Of a stretch of 64,000 nucleotides of DNA, positions 55,883-63,471 are shown one piece after another; the stretch's first letter is position 1; the number at the start of each line of letters is the position of its first letter. The translations under genes were made by a program, and so were the position numbers. The notes below the pieces were generated by a model. The model had not been told where the DNA came from, made no database searches, and saw nothing but the letters and a program-made list of their open reading frames with translations. Source of the DNA: Alphaproteobacteria bacterium (lineage in GTDB: Bacteria > Pseudomonadota > Alphaproteobacteria > Caulobacterales > Maricaulaceae); NCBI GenBank assembly GCA_016124675.1, contig WGNG01000002.1, positions 124,001 to 188,000 of the forward strand, given 5' to 3'.

Positions 55883-57082
55883 ATGACCGGCATGATCACC
55901 ACCCGCCGCCGCCTCCTGGTCTGCGGCCTCGCGGGCGCCGGCCTCGTCCTCCCGGGCGCTGCCGCCACCTTCGCCCAGGCGCCGCGCGCCGCCGGACGCA
56001 AGCTTGTGGTGATCATTCTGCGCGGTGCGCTCGACGGGCTCGCCGCCCTCGCTCCGGTCGGCGAGCGCCGCTATGGCGAACTGCGCGGCGATCTGGCTCT
56101 GGCAGGCGGCCTTCCGGCGCCCGGCCCCTTCGTCTTCCATCCAGCGCTGGAGACCCTGGCCGGCCTGTTCGCATCCGGTGAGGCGCTGGCCGCGCACGCC
56201 ATCGCCACCGATTACCGCGAGCGCTCGCATTTTGAAGCCCAGGACCGGCTGGAGGCGGCGACGCCCGCCATCCGCGACGGCTGGATGAACCGGGCGCTCG
56301 CCCTCATGGGTTCTGACGCGCCCGGCGCCGTGGGGGTGGGCCAGTCCATGCCGCTTTTGCTGCGCGGGTCCGCGCCGGCCTCCACCTGGGCGCCGGCGGT
56401 GCTGCCGGGCGCCGATGACGATACGATCTCGCGGCTCATGGATCTCTACGCCCTGGACCCAATGCTCGGCCCGGCCCTGGCCCGGGCGCTGGAGACCGAT
56501 GCGGCGGCCTCGGCCATGTCCGACATGTCCGGCGAACCGGGCATGGCCGGTCTGGGGGCCCGCGGGGCGGGACCGCAGGCCTATGGCCTGATTGCTGATG
56601 CAGCGGGCAATATCCTCACCGCGCCGGGCGGTCCGGATGCGGCGGTGCTGAGCTTTGATGGCTGGGACACCCATGTGCGCCAGGGCGCGCGCGATGGCCA
56701 GCTCGCCGTGCGTCTCGGCGCGCTGGACGGCGCCATTGCCGCCTTGCGCCAGAGATTGTCACAGGACTGGGACCGAACCGCCATTCTGGTGGTGACCGAG
56801 TTCGGCCGCACCGTGCGCATCAATGGCGCGGGCGGCACCGATCACGGCACGGGCGGGGCGGCCTTCCTCATGGGCGGGGCCGTGCGTGGCGGCCGCATCA
56901 TTGGCGACTGGCCGGGGCTGGACCGCCTGCACGAAGACCGTGATCTTGTTCCCGCCAATGACCTGCGCAGCCTGTTCAAGGCCGTGCTCGCCGAGCACTG
57001 GGGCCTCAATCGCGCGGATCTGGAGCGCGCCGTATTCCCGGGCGCCGGCGCAGCGCGCCCGTTTGAGGGTCTGATCGCCTAG
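55883..57082 (+). CDS. DUF1501 family protein with twin-arginine signal
   Basis: 399 aa. The N-terminus MTGMITTRRRLLVCGLAGAGLVLPGAAATFAQA carries an RR motif and hydrophobic core, so Tat export is likely, with cleavage after FAQA. The sulfatase/alkaline-phosphatase-like DUF1501 domain follows: KLVVIILRGALDGLAALAPVG, DYRERSHFEAQDRLEA, LSFDGWDTHVRQGARDGQLA, ILVVTEFGRTVRINGAGGTDHGTGGAAFLMGG. Family members are exported and of unknown activity, though the fold and conserved Asp/His suggest a metal hydrolase. Encoded directly after the DUF1800 gene. Confidence 0.92.
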   Translation: MTGMITTRRRLLVCGLAGAGLVLPGAAATFAQAPRAAGRKLVVIILRGALDGLAALAPVGERRYGELRGDLALAGGLPAPGPFVFHPALETLAGLFASGEALAAHAIATDYRERSHFEAQDRLEAATPAIRDGWMNRALALMGSDAPGAVGVGQSMPLLLRGSAPASTWAPAVLPGADDDTISRLMDLYALDPMLGPALARALETDAAASAMSDMSGEPGMAGLGARGAGPQAYGLIADAAGNILTAPGGPDAAVLSFDGWDTHVRQGARDGQLAVRLGALDGAIAALRQRLSQDWDRTAILVVTEFGRTVRINGAGGTDHGTGGAAFLMGGAVRGGRIIGDWPGLDRLHEDRDLVPANDLRSLFKAVLAEHWGLNRADLERAVFPGAGAARPFEGLIA

Positions 57083-57104
57083 CGGGACAAAGGGAAGGGG
57101 GAGT

Positions 57105-58613
57105 CTAGCCCGCGCCCTTCATGATGCGGCGGCGCTGCACCGAGGAGGGGATGTTCATCGCCTCGCGGTATTTGGCCACGGTGCGCCGCGCGATATCCAC
57201 CCCGTCCGCCAGCAGGCGCTCGACAATGGCGTCGTCGCTCATCACTTGGTCCGGCGTCTCGCTGTCGATCATCGCCTTGATGCGGAAGCGCACCGCTTCG
57301 GCGGAATAGGCTTCGCCGCCATCAGCCGACGCGATGGATGAGGTGAAGAAGTATTTCAGCTCGAACAGGCCACGCGGGGTCGCGATGTATTTGTTCGAGG
57401 TGACGCGGCTCACCGTGCTTTCGTGCATGCCCACCGCATCGGCGACGGTCTTCAGATTGAGCGGGCGCAGCCAGGCCACGCCCTTGACCAGGAACGCATC
57501 CTGCTGGCGCACGATCTCGCTGGCGACCTTCAGGATGGTGCGGGCGCGCTGGTCGAGGCTTTTGACAAGCCAGGAGGCGTTCTGGGCGCACTCGGTGATG
57601 AACTGCTTTTCCTGCTCGGAGCGCGCGCCGCGGCTGATCTGCGCCGCATAGCGATTATTCATCAGGACGCGCGGCAGGGTGTCGGTGTTGAGCTCCACCG
57701 CCCAGCCGCCATCGGGACGCTCGCGCACGGTGACGTCGGGCTCCACCGAGCGCGCCCCGTCCGCGCCGAAGCCCAGGCCCGGCTTCGGGGTGAGGCGCTT
57801 GAGCTCGGCGATCATGTCTTCAAGATCTTCGCCGTCCACGCCGCAGGCGGCTTTCAGCGCCCCGTAGGCGTGCTTGGCCAGAAGCGGCAGATTATCCACC
57901 AGAGCCGCCATGGCGGGGTCCAGCCGGTCACGCTCTTTCAGCTGAAGCGCGAGGCATTCCTGCAGCGAGCGCGCCATCACGCCGCACGGCTCGAACTGCT
58001 GCAGCCGGTCAAGCATGGCTTCGGTCTCGGAGCGTGTGACGCCCAGGCGCTGGGCGGTCTCGTCGAGATCGGCGCGGAAATATCCGTCTTCATCCGCCAG
58101 ATCGATGAGATGGGCGGCGATCATGCGGTCGGATGCTGTCAGCACCAGGTCGGCGAGCTGATCATGCAGGTGCTCGCGCAGGGTTTTTTCGCGCGCGCTG
58201 TTGGCCGCCGCGTCATAATCCTCGCCATCAAAGCGTCCGCCGCCACCGGCGCCGGCGCGCGACCAGTCAATGGCGCCGCCGGCCGGTTCGGCGCCCGCCA
58301 TGTCGGCGCTGGAATCGGAATACATCGCCTCGGTATCGGCGTCGATCGCCTCGGTGGCGCGTTCGGGCGTGTCAAAGTCCAGCTCGGCGCCGGGCGCGGC
58401 ATCCGCCGCTTCGGCGGGGCGCTCCTCGCCCGCGACCGTATCGCTGCGCTCCTCGCGTTCCAGCAGGGGATTGCGCTCGAGCTCGGCCTCGACGAATTCA
58501 GCCAGCTCCATATTGTTGAGCTGCAGCAGCTTGATCGCCTGCTGGAGCTGGGGCGTCATGACGAGGCCCTGCCCCTGGCGCGCCTCGAGTCTGTGTCCGA
58601 GCCCCGCCATCAT
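57105..58613 (-). CDS. rpoN: RNA polymerase sigma-54 factor
   Basis: 502 aa. Region I is Q/L-rich (GLVMTPQLQQAIKLLQLNNMELAEFVEAELERNPLLE) and binds the activator. An acidic region II and a core-binding domain follow. The helix-turn-helix is at AVGMHESTVSRVTSNKYIATPRGLFELKYFF, and the RpoN box is ARRTVAKYREAMN, recognising -24/-12 promoters. It lies 5 bp after lptB, the usual lptB-rpoN order. The customary next genes hpf-ptsN are missing downstream, displaced to 51-52 kb. Confidence 0.97.
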   Translation of the reverse strand: MMAGLGHRLEARQGQGLVMTPQLQQAIKLLQLNNMELAEFVEAELERNPLLEREERSDTVAGEERPAEAADAAPGAELDFDTPERATEAIDADTEAMYSDSSADMAGAEPAGGAIDWSRAGAGGGGRFDGEDYDAAANSAREKTLREHLHDQLADLVLTASDRMIAAHLIDLADEDGYFRADLDETAQRLGVTRSETEAMLDRLQQFEPCGVMARSLQECLALQLKERDRLDPAMAALVDNLPLLAKHAYGALKAACGVDGEDLEDMIAELKRLTPKPGLGFGADGARSVEPDVTVRERPDGGWAVELNTDTLPRVLMNNRYAAQISRGARSEQEKQFITECAQNASWLVKSLDQRARTILKVASEIVRQQDAFLVKGVAWLRPLNLKTVADAVGMHESTVSRVTSNKYIATPRGLFELKYFFTSSIASADGGEAYSAEAVRFRIKAMIDSETPDQVMSDDAIVERLLADGVDIARRTVAKYREAMNIPSSVQRRRIMKGAG

Positions 58614-58618
58614 TCCCC

Positions 58619-59386
58619 CTAGTTGAACTGTTCGCCGAGATAGTGACGGCGCACATTTGCATCGCGGCGCACGTCCTCGGGCGCGCCCTCAAACAGCACT
58701 TCGCCGTCATAGATGATCGTGGCGCGGTCGGTGATCTCGAGCGTTTCGCGCACATTATGGTCGGTGATCAGGATGCCGATCCCGCGCTGCCTGAGATAGG
58801 AGATCAGATCGCGAATGTCGGAAATGGCCAGCGGGTCAATGCCGGCGAAAGGCTCGTCGAGCAGGATGAAGCTCGGCTGGGCGGCCAGGGCGCGGGCGAT
58901 CTCCACCCGGCGGCGCTCGCCGCCGGACAGGGCCACGGCCGGGCTCTTGCGCAAATGGCTGATATTGAGCTCTTCGAGCAACTCGTCCACCACCGCCTTG
59001 CGCCGCTGGCGGTCCGGCTCGGCAAGCTCGGCCACCGCGGTGACATTGTCCTCGACCGACAGGCCGCGGAAGATCGACGCTTCCTGCGGCAGATAGCCGA
59101 TGCCCAGGCGTGCGCGCTGGTACATGGGCAGGTTCGTGATGTCGGCCCCGTCGAGCATGATGGTCCCGCTATCGGCCCGGATAAGGCCGGTGATCATGTA
59201 AAAGCAGGTGGTCTTGCCCGCGCCGTTCGGACCCAGAAGCCCCGCCACCTCTCCGCGCTGGAGATTGAGCGAGACATTTCGGACCACTGTCCGCCGGCCA
59301 TAGGTTTTCGCCAACCCCCTGACCGAAAGCCCCGAACCGCTCGCGCCGGAGGCTTTCGCCTCCGCCTGCTTCGCCGTCTCCATCAT
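58619..59386 (-). CDS. lptB: LPS export ABC transporter ATPase LptB
   Basis: 255 aa ABC ATPase that powers LPS extraction from the inner membrane with LptF/G. Walker A is GLLGPNGAGKTTCFYMITGL, the signature is LSGGERRRVEIARALA, Walker B is FILLDEPFAGIDP, and a switch His sits in ILITDHNVRETL. The sequence MISHL-like linker and GIGYLPQEASIFRGLSVEDN are LptB-specific. The ATG at 59386 has a CTGGAG ribosome-binding site; an upstream GTG at 59401 is possible. Between lptA and rpoN. Confidence 0.96.
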   Translation of the reverse strand: MMETAKQAEAKASGASGSGLSVRGLAKTYGRRTVVRNVSLNLQRGEVAGLLGPNGAGKTTCFYMITGLIRADSGTIMLDGADITNLPMYQRARLGIGYLPQEASIFRGLSVEDNVTAVAELAEPDRQRRKAVVDELLEELNISHLRKSPAVALSGGERRRVEIARALAAQPSFILLDEPFAGIDPLAISDIRDLISYLRQRGIGILITDHNVRETLEITDRATIIYDGEVLFEGAPEDVRRDANVRRHYLGEQFN

Positions 59387-59474
59387 GATTAGCTCCAGCA
59401 CGCCTAAGAATTGGTGAAGCCGCGCAAGGCGCGCGGCCTGATGTCAGCTGTGACGCGCGCAGCGCGGGTCCGGC

Positions 59475-60026
59475 TCAGCGCCCGTCCGGGAAGGGGCGGG
59501 GTCCGTCGCCGGGCACGGCGGGAAGCGGGCAATCGGACCCTTGTTCGGCCTCGGGTCCGGTGAAGAAGATCGAGCGCACACGGCCGCCCTCGCCACTGCT
59601 CAGCCGCGCGACGCCGCCTTCCAGATCGGCCTCCAGCCGGTCGCCGGTGGAGACATTGCACCCCTGGGTGAGCACCACCGATCCGACCAGCGTGATCGTG
59701 CCGGCCTCAAGATCGTAAACGCCGCTATCGCCGCGCGCGACCTCTCCGGGGCGCACATAATAGACATCGCCAGTGGCGGTGACGCGCAGCAGCGCGCCCA
59801 TGCCGCCGCCCGGACGCCGGTCGAACTGCGCTTCGACCCGGTCGGCGCGCAGACGCTCATCCCCGCGGATGAGGTTGACATCGCCCCAGTAGACGAGGCG
59901 CCCCTGGGGGTCGAGCATTTCGCTATTGCGCGCGCTGATGTCGAGCGGCCCCTCCCGGGCGGGCGCCTGCGCAAGGGCGGCCGGCGCGGCGCAAATCATA
60001 GCGGCGCAGAGCAATGGGCGGATCAT
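59475..60026 (-). CDS. lptA: LPS transport periplasmic protein LptA
   Basis: 183 aa. The signal peptide (AAPAALAQA) is followed by the OstA/LptA beta-jellyroll: DISARNSEMLDPQGRLVYWGDVNLIRGDERLRADRVEAQFDRRPG, then DVYYVRPGEVARGDSGVYDLEAGTITLVGSVVLTQGCNVSTGDRLEADLEGG. LptA forms the periplasmic bridge carrying LPS from LptC to LptD. The C-terminus is short and acidic/proline-rich. Its start overlaps the lptC stop by 4 bp. LptD is encoded at the right edge of the window. Confidence 0.93.
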   Translation of the reverse strand: MIRPLLCAAMICAAPAALAQAPAREGPLDISARNSEMLDPQGRLVYWGDVNLIRGDERLRADRVEAQFDRRPGGGMGALLRVTATGDVYYVRPGEVARGDSGVYDLEAGTITLVGSVVLTQGCNVSTGDRLEADLEGGVARLSSGEGGRVRSIFFTGPEAEQGSDCPLPAVPGDGPRPFPDGR

Positions 60027-60700
60027 GGTCGGATCTCCTGATCATCTGGCGTCCTGCCGCCAGGATAGATGCGGGTGCGCACGTCGCCGGTGAGGATAAC
60101 CCGATCGGCGCCGTCTTGCACCTCGAACGCGTCGGCGCGCACAGCGCCCCACGGCGCCTCGCCCGACACGCCCTCATCGCCGCTCACCACGCCGTCGCGC
60201 AGGCTGATGCGCGCGGACGGCGCGGCGAACCGGTAGCCGGCCGGGGTGGCGAAGCGCACATCGGTGCGCAAGGTGAGCACCTGGGCGGTCTCGTCAAACA
60301 CGCCGCTCTCCGCCAGCGCCTGGGACGCCTCGCGCAGGCCCTCAATCCAGGCGTAGTCCAGCGCCGGGCGCTCCAGATCGGTCAGCGGATTGACCCCGCC
60401 CAGGCGGCGCACGGCCGCCTCGGCGGTGACCACAAAGGACGTGCCGCCGCGGTCGCGGCCCGTAAAGCGCGGATTGGTGATGCGCTCGGCGTCGCCGGCC
60501 GGCGTGAAGGCCGGCTCGGCGGGACCCGATGCGCCTGACATCAGCGCCTGCATCAGGGCATTGGCCGCCACCAGCGCCATGGCGGCCAGCAGCACGGCGC
60601 GCAGCACCCGCACGCGCCCGGTTCGCGCGCGCGCGCTGGCCAGGGATCGCGCACGGCGCTCCCCGAGCAGGCTGTCTGGCGCAAAGGCGGCGGTCGTCAT
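60023..60700 (-). CDS. lptC: LPS export protein LptC
   Basis: 225 aa. A basic cytoplasmic stretch and one N-terminal transmembrane helix (VLRAVLLAAMALVAANALMQAL) are followed by an LptC jellyroll with ITNPRFTGRDRGGTSFVVTAEAA and a C-terminal WGAVRADAFEVQDGADRVILTGDVRTRIYPG. It accepts LPS from LptB2FG and passes it to LptA. The ATG at 60700 gives MTTAAFAPDSLLGE; the frame is open far upstream but that part is antisense to other genes. First gene of lptC-lptA-lptB-rpoN. Confidence 0.9.
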   Translation of the reverse strand: MTTAAFAPDSLLGERRARSLASARARTGRVRVLRAVLLAAMALVAANALMQALMSGASGPAEPAFTPAGDAERITNPRFTGRDRGGTSFVVTAEAAVRRLGGVNPLTDLERPALDYAWIEGLREASQALAESGVFDETAQVLTLRTDVRFATPAGYRFAAPSARISLRDGVVSGDEGVSGEAPWGAVRADAFEVQDGADRVILTGDVRTRIYPGGRTPDDQEIRP

Positions 60701-60737
60701 GCTGTCGTCTCCGGGCCGGCTCGAAGCGGGCCGCCCA

Positions 60738-61352
60738 TCATGAGTGGGAAAAAATGTCGATTTCAGGCCAGCCGCCGAGGTCGAGGCGGGCGCGGGCAGG
60801 GAGGAAATCGAAACAGGCTTGCGCCAGCGCCATCCGGCCCTCGCGCTCCAGCATGGCGGCGAGCCCGTCGCGCACCTGGTGCAGATACAGAACGTCAGAG
60901 GCGGCGTATTCGAGCTGGGCTGCGGTGAGGTCCGGCGCGGCCCAGTCGGAGCTCTGCTGCTGCTTGGACAATTCAATCCCCGCCATGTCGCGCACCACGT
61001 CCTTGAGCCCGTGCCGGTCGGTGTAGGTGCGGGTGAGCTTGGAGGCGATCTTGGTGCAGAAGACCGGCCCGGTCTCCACGCCCAGATCGCGCAGCAGCAT
61101 GGCGACGTCAAAGCGGGCGAAGTGGAAGATTTTCTCCACCGTCCTGTCGCCCAGCAGGGCCTTGAGATTGGGGCTGTCCCCGGCGCCGGGCGCCAGCTGA
61201 ACGATGTGGGCGTGGCCGTCTCCGGCGGAGAGCTGGACAAGGCATACGCGGTCCCGCACCAGCGACAGGCCCTGGGTTTCGGTGTCGACAGCAACGCGCG
61301 ATCCGAAGTCCAGCCCGTGCGGCAAGTCCCCGGTATGGAAGTGAATCGCCAT
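60738..61352 (-). CDS. Ribonuclease D-like 3'-5' exonuclease (single domain)
   Basis: 204 aa. DEDDy exonuclease motifs: VAVDTETQGLSLV (Exo I), FHFARFDVAMLLRDLGV (Exo II) and LEYAASDVLYLHQVRDGL (Exo III, with Tyr and Asp). It is about half the length of E. coli RNase D (375 aa) because the HRDC domains are absent; short forms like this are common in alphaproteobacteria. Likely role is tRNA or small-RNA 3' trimming. It lies 37 bp upstream of lptC on the same strand, so the two may be co-transcribed. A palindrome at 61376-61391 sits just upstream. Confidence 0.9.
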   Translation of the reverse strand: MAIHFHTGDLPHGLDFGSRVAVDTETQGLSLVRDRVCLVQLSAGDGHAHIVQLAPGAGDSPNLKALLGDRTVEKIFHFARFDVAMLLRDLGVETGPVFCTKIASKLTRTYTDRHGLKDVVRDMAGIELSKQQQSSDWAAPDLTAAQLEYAASDVLYLHQVRDGLAAMLEREGRMALAQACFDFLPARARLDLGGWPEIDIFSHS

Positions 61353-61375
61353 GACTTCGCCTGTGCACGCTTGTG

Positions 61376-61391
61376 TGATAAGATATTATCA
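61376..61391. promoter_or_regulatory. AT-rich palindrome upstream of the RNase D-like gene
   Basis: TGATAA-GATA-TTATCA, 6-bp arms, lies 24 bp upstream of the ATG at 61352 in an otherwise GC-rich gap. It includes TATAAT-like hexamers on the minus strand, so it may be both a -10 region and an operator. Only the palindrome is directly visible. Confidence 0.35.
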
Positions 61392-61552
61392 TCGGTATCG
61401 GACCTTCCGCCCGGCGCGTCAATGCGTACGCTGGCGCACGGCGGCCATGCGCGCGCGTCCTTGCCGGATGTGTTCAGGGCGCGCTTAGGCTTCGCGCGCC
61501 CGGGATCTCCCGGCCGTGCGCCTTGTGGCCAACCGCGATCGGACAAAACTCG

Positions 61553-61945
61553 ATGCTGAAGTTTCTCCAATCCCGCCCCGACAAGGACGCCATCGACGTC
61601 CGGCTCGAACCGGATGCCGGGCTGATCAGCTTTGTGTGCTCGGGCGTGGTGACGCAGGCCGACCTTGCGCACGCCCAGACAGAGGCCGACCGGCTCGCTG
61701 CCGGACGCAGCGTGCGGTCGATGATGATCGATGCGCGCCATTCCTCGCCCGGCTATCCGATCGAACAGCTGGCGGAGCCGATGTCGGCGGTGCTGGAAGA
61801 CCTCAGGATCAAGCGCTGCGCCTTTGTGAGCACGCGCGGGCGCGACGAGATCCTCGCCATGATCGAGACGCTGACCTTTCCGCTTGCTGTGCGGGTGCGG
61901 GCGTTCGACACCGATGCCGAGGCGCGCCGCTGGCTGCTGGGATGA
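61553..61945 (+). CDS. STAS/SpoIIAA-like small protein
   Basis: 130 aa, not firmly assigned. The pattern LEPDAGLISFVCSGVVTQADLAHAQTEADRL...SVRSMMIDARHSSP and a later RIKRCAFVSTRGRDEILAMIE resembles the SpoIIAA-like/STAS fold of alternating strands and helices. The last residues FDTDAEARRWLLG match the EALxWL ending of the SpoIIAA-like family. No signal peptide or membrane segment. The ATG at 61553 is the first good start after a frame open from 61523. Convergent with the FkbM gene. Confidence 0.7.
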   Translation: MLKFLQSRPDKDAIDVRLEPDAGLISFVCSGVVTQADLAHAQTEADRLAAGRSVRSMMIDARHSSPGYPIEQLAEPMSAVLEDLRIKRCAFVSTRGRDEILAMIETLTFPLAVRVRAFDTDAEARRWLLG

Positions 61946-61961
61946 CGGCGGCTGGCTCAGG

Positions 61962-62672
61962 TCAGCCGAACAGCGACCACGAGCCTTTGCGGAACGTCTC
62001 GTAAAGCGCCGGGTCGGCTTCGCCGTCAATGCGCGCAAAATGGGCGCGGTGAAGGTCCTCGCGCAGGAACACCGCGTCGCACTGCCAGATCGCCCCGTCA
62101 TAATAGCAAGGCTCGGCCAGATCGAAGAGGCGGAAACCGGCGTCGCGCACGGCGGCTGTGCGTTCGGGCAGGGTGTCGGCCGTGCATTCGATGATCACCA
62201 CCGAGCAGCGCTTCAGGGTCTCGCGGGCGCCGGCGAGCACTTTCAGCTCATGGCCGTCAATGTCGATCTTGAGCACAAAGGGCTCGGGCAGATTGCGCCC
62301 CGCCAGAAACCCGTCCAGCGTCACCGCCTGCACCGAGCGCACCGCGCCGCCCCGCTCGGCGCCGCCCGAGACCATGCCGGCATGGGTGAGCGCGCCGGTG
62401 TCGCGCTGGGTGTGAACCTCAAGCTCCACCTCGCCTTCGACATCGCTCACGGCGGCGATGACAATCTGATGCGCCAGGGTCCGGTAGGTTGCGGCGATGG
62501 CGTCGTGCAGCTCGGCCACAGGCTCGAACAGGATATGAGGCACGTCCGGATAGGCGCGGATCAGCTCGGGCGTGCCATTGAGCGCGCCGACATCCAGCAC
62601 GCAGCCGGCCGGCACGCCGCGGCGGACCAGCATGGCGAGGGCCTCCTGCTTGAGCGGCGCGCGGCGCGGCAT
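61962..62672 (-). CDS. FkbM family methyltransferase
   Basis: 236 aa SAM-dependent methyltransferase. The SAM motif is CVLDVGALNGTPELI, with an acidic ILFEPV strand, and the FkbM block DGFLAGRNLPEPFVLKIDIDGHELKVLAGARETL carries the KIDxxGxE signature. VVIIECTADTLPER follows. FkbM enzymes usually O-methylate sugars or polyketides; the acceptor is not readable here. The ATG at 62672 has an AGGGGACG ribosome-binding site; a longer start at 62741 is possible. Divergent from a sulfotransferase-like gene. Confidence 0.9.
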   Translation of the reverse strand: MPRRAPLKQEALAMLVRRGVPAGCVLDVGALNGTPELIRAYPDVPHILFEPVAELHDAIAATYRTLAHQIVIAAVSDVEGEVELEVHTQRDTGALTHAGMVSGGAERGGAVRSVQAVTLDGFLAGRNLPEPFVLKIDIDGHELKVLAGARETLKRCSVVIIECTADTLPERTAAVRDAGFRLFDLAEPCYYDGAIWQCDAVFLREDLHRAHFARIDGEADPALYETFRKGSWSLFG

Positions 62673-62817
62673 GGCGGTGTTCGTCCCCTGTGAAAAAGCG
62701 CGCGCATACAACTCTGCGCGTGGCGCGTTAGCAAGCGGCAAATGGCGCCTTGTGCGCCAGGTTGCTGCGGCACTATCGGTTATGGCCGTGCAGACAAGTG
62801 AAACTCAGGCTTGCCCC

Positions 62818-63465
62818 ATGGCTGTGATCAGCTTTCACCATCGCTTCGTGTTCATAAAGACCCAGAAGACGGCCGGCACCAGCATCGAGATTGATCTGGC
62901 TGCATGCCTGGGCTCAGACGCCGTCGTCACACCGGTCGAGCCGGCCGTGGCCGGGCATGCGCCGCGCAATCATGTGCAGGGCGCAAGGACGCTGACCGCG
63001 CATGCCAGCGCAAGCCAGATCCGTGAGTTCATAGGGGCCGGGGCGTTCGCGGGCATGGCGGTGATCTGCGTCGAGCGCGAGCCGGTGGACAAGTGCCTGA
63101 GCCATTTTCACATGAAGCGGAACTCGCCCTACCACAACCCGGACGGCGCCTATCGCAGCGACTGGGCGCAGTATTGCCAGGAGGGGGCGTTTCCGGTCGA
63201 CATCGCGCGCTACGCCGAGCGCGATGCGCAGGCCGGGCGATGGCGGCGGCGGGCCGATCATGTGATCGCCTATGAGCGTCTGAACGAGGATTTGCCCGGC
63301 CTGCTGGCCGCGCTGGGGGTGGAGGGCTTCCAGCTCACCTCCCGCGCCAAGTCGGACTATCGCACGCCCGTGCTCGTCCGGCCTGAAGACGTCACCCCGG
63401 CCCAGCGGCAACGGATCTATGAGGCCTTCGCCGGCAGTTGCGCGCTGACGGGCCTGTATCTGTGA
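62818..63465 (+). CDS. Sulfotransferase-like protein
   Basis: 215 aa. The start MAVISFHHRFVFIKTQKTAGTSIE has the 5'-phosphosulfate loop KTQKTAGTS of PAPS-dependent sulfotransferases. VICVEREPVDKCLSHFHMKR is the equivalent of the 3'-phosphate site, and HVIAYERLNEDLPGLLAALGV follows. The fold is that of short sulfotransferases acting on carbohydrates or surface glycans. An upstream ATG at 62782 is an alternative start. It is divergent from an FkbM methyltransferase gene; both may decorate the same surface glycan. Confidence 0.83.
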   Translation: MAVISFHHRFVFIKTQKTAGTSIEIDLAACLGSDAVVTPVEPAVAGHAPRNHVQGARTLTAHASASQIREFIGAGAFAGMAVICVEREPVDKCLSHFHMKRNSPYHNPDGAYRSDWAQYCQEGAFPVDIARYAERDAQAGRWRRRADHVIAYERLNEDLPGLLAALGVEGFQLTSRAKSDYRTPVLVRPEDVTPAQRQRIYEAFAGSCALTGLYL

Positions 63466-63471
63466 GGGGCG

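Noticed and set aside
60701-62101. Upstream extension of the lptC frame to about 62101
   Set aside because: It runs antisense through the FkbM and STAS-like regions and out of frame through the exonuclease gene, giving an implausible protein.
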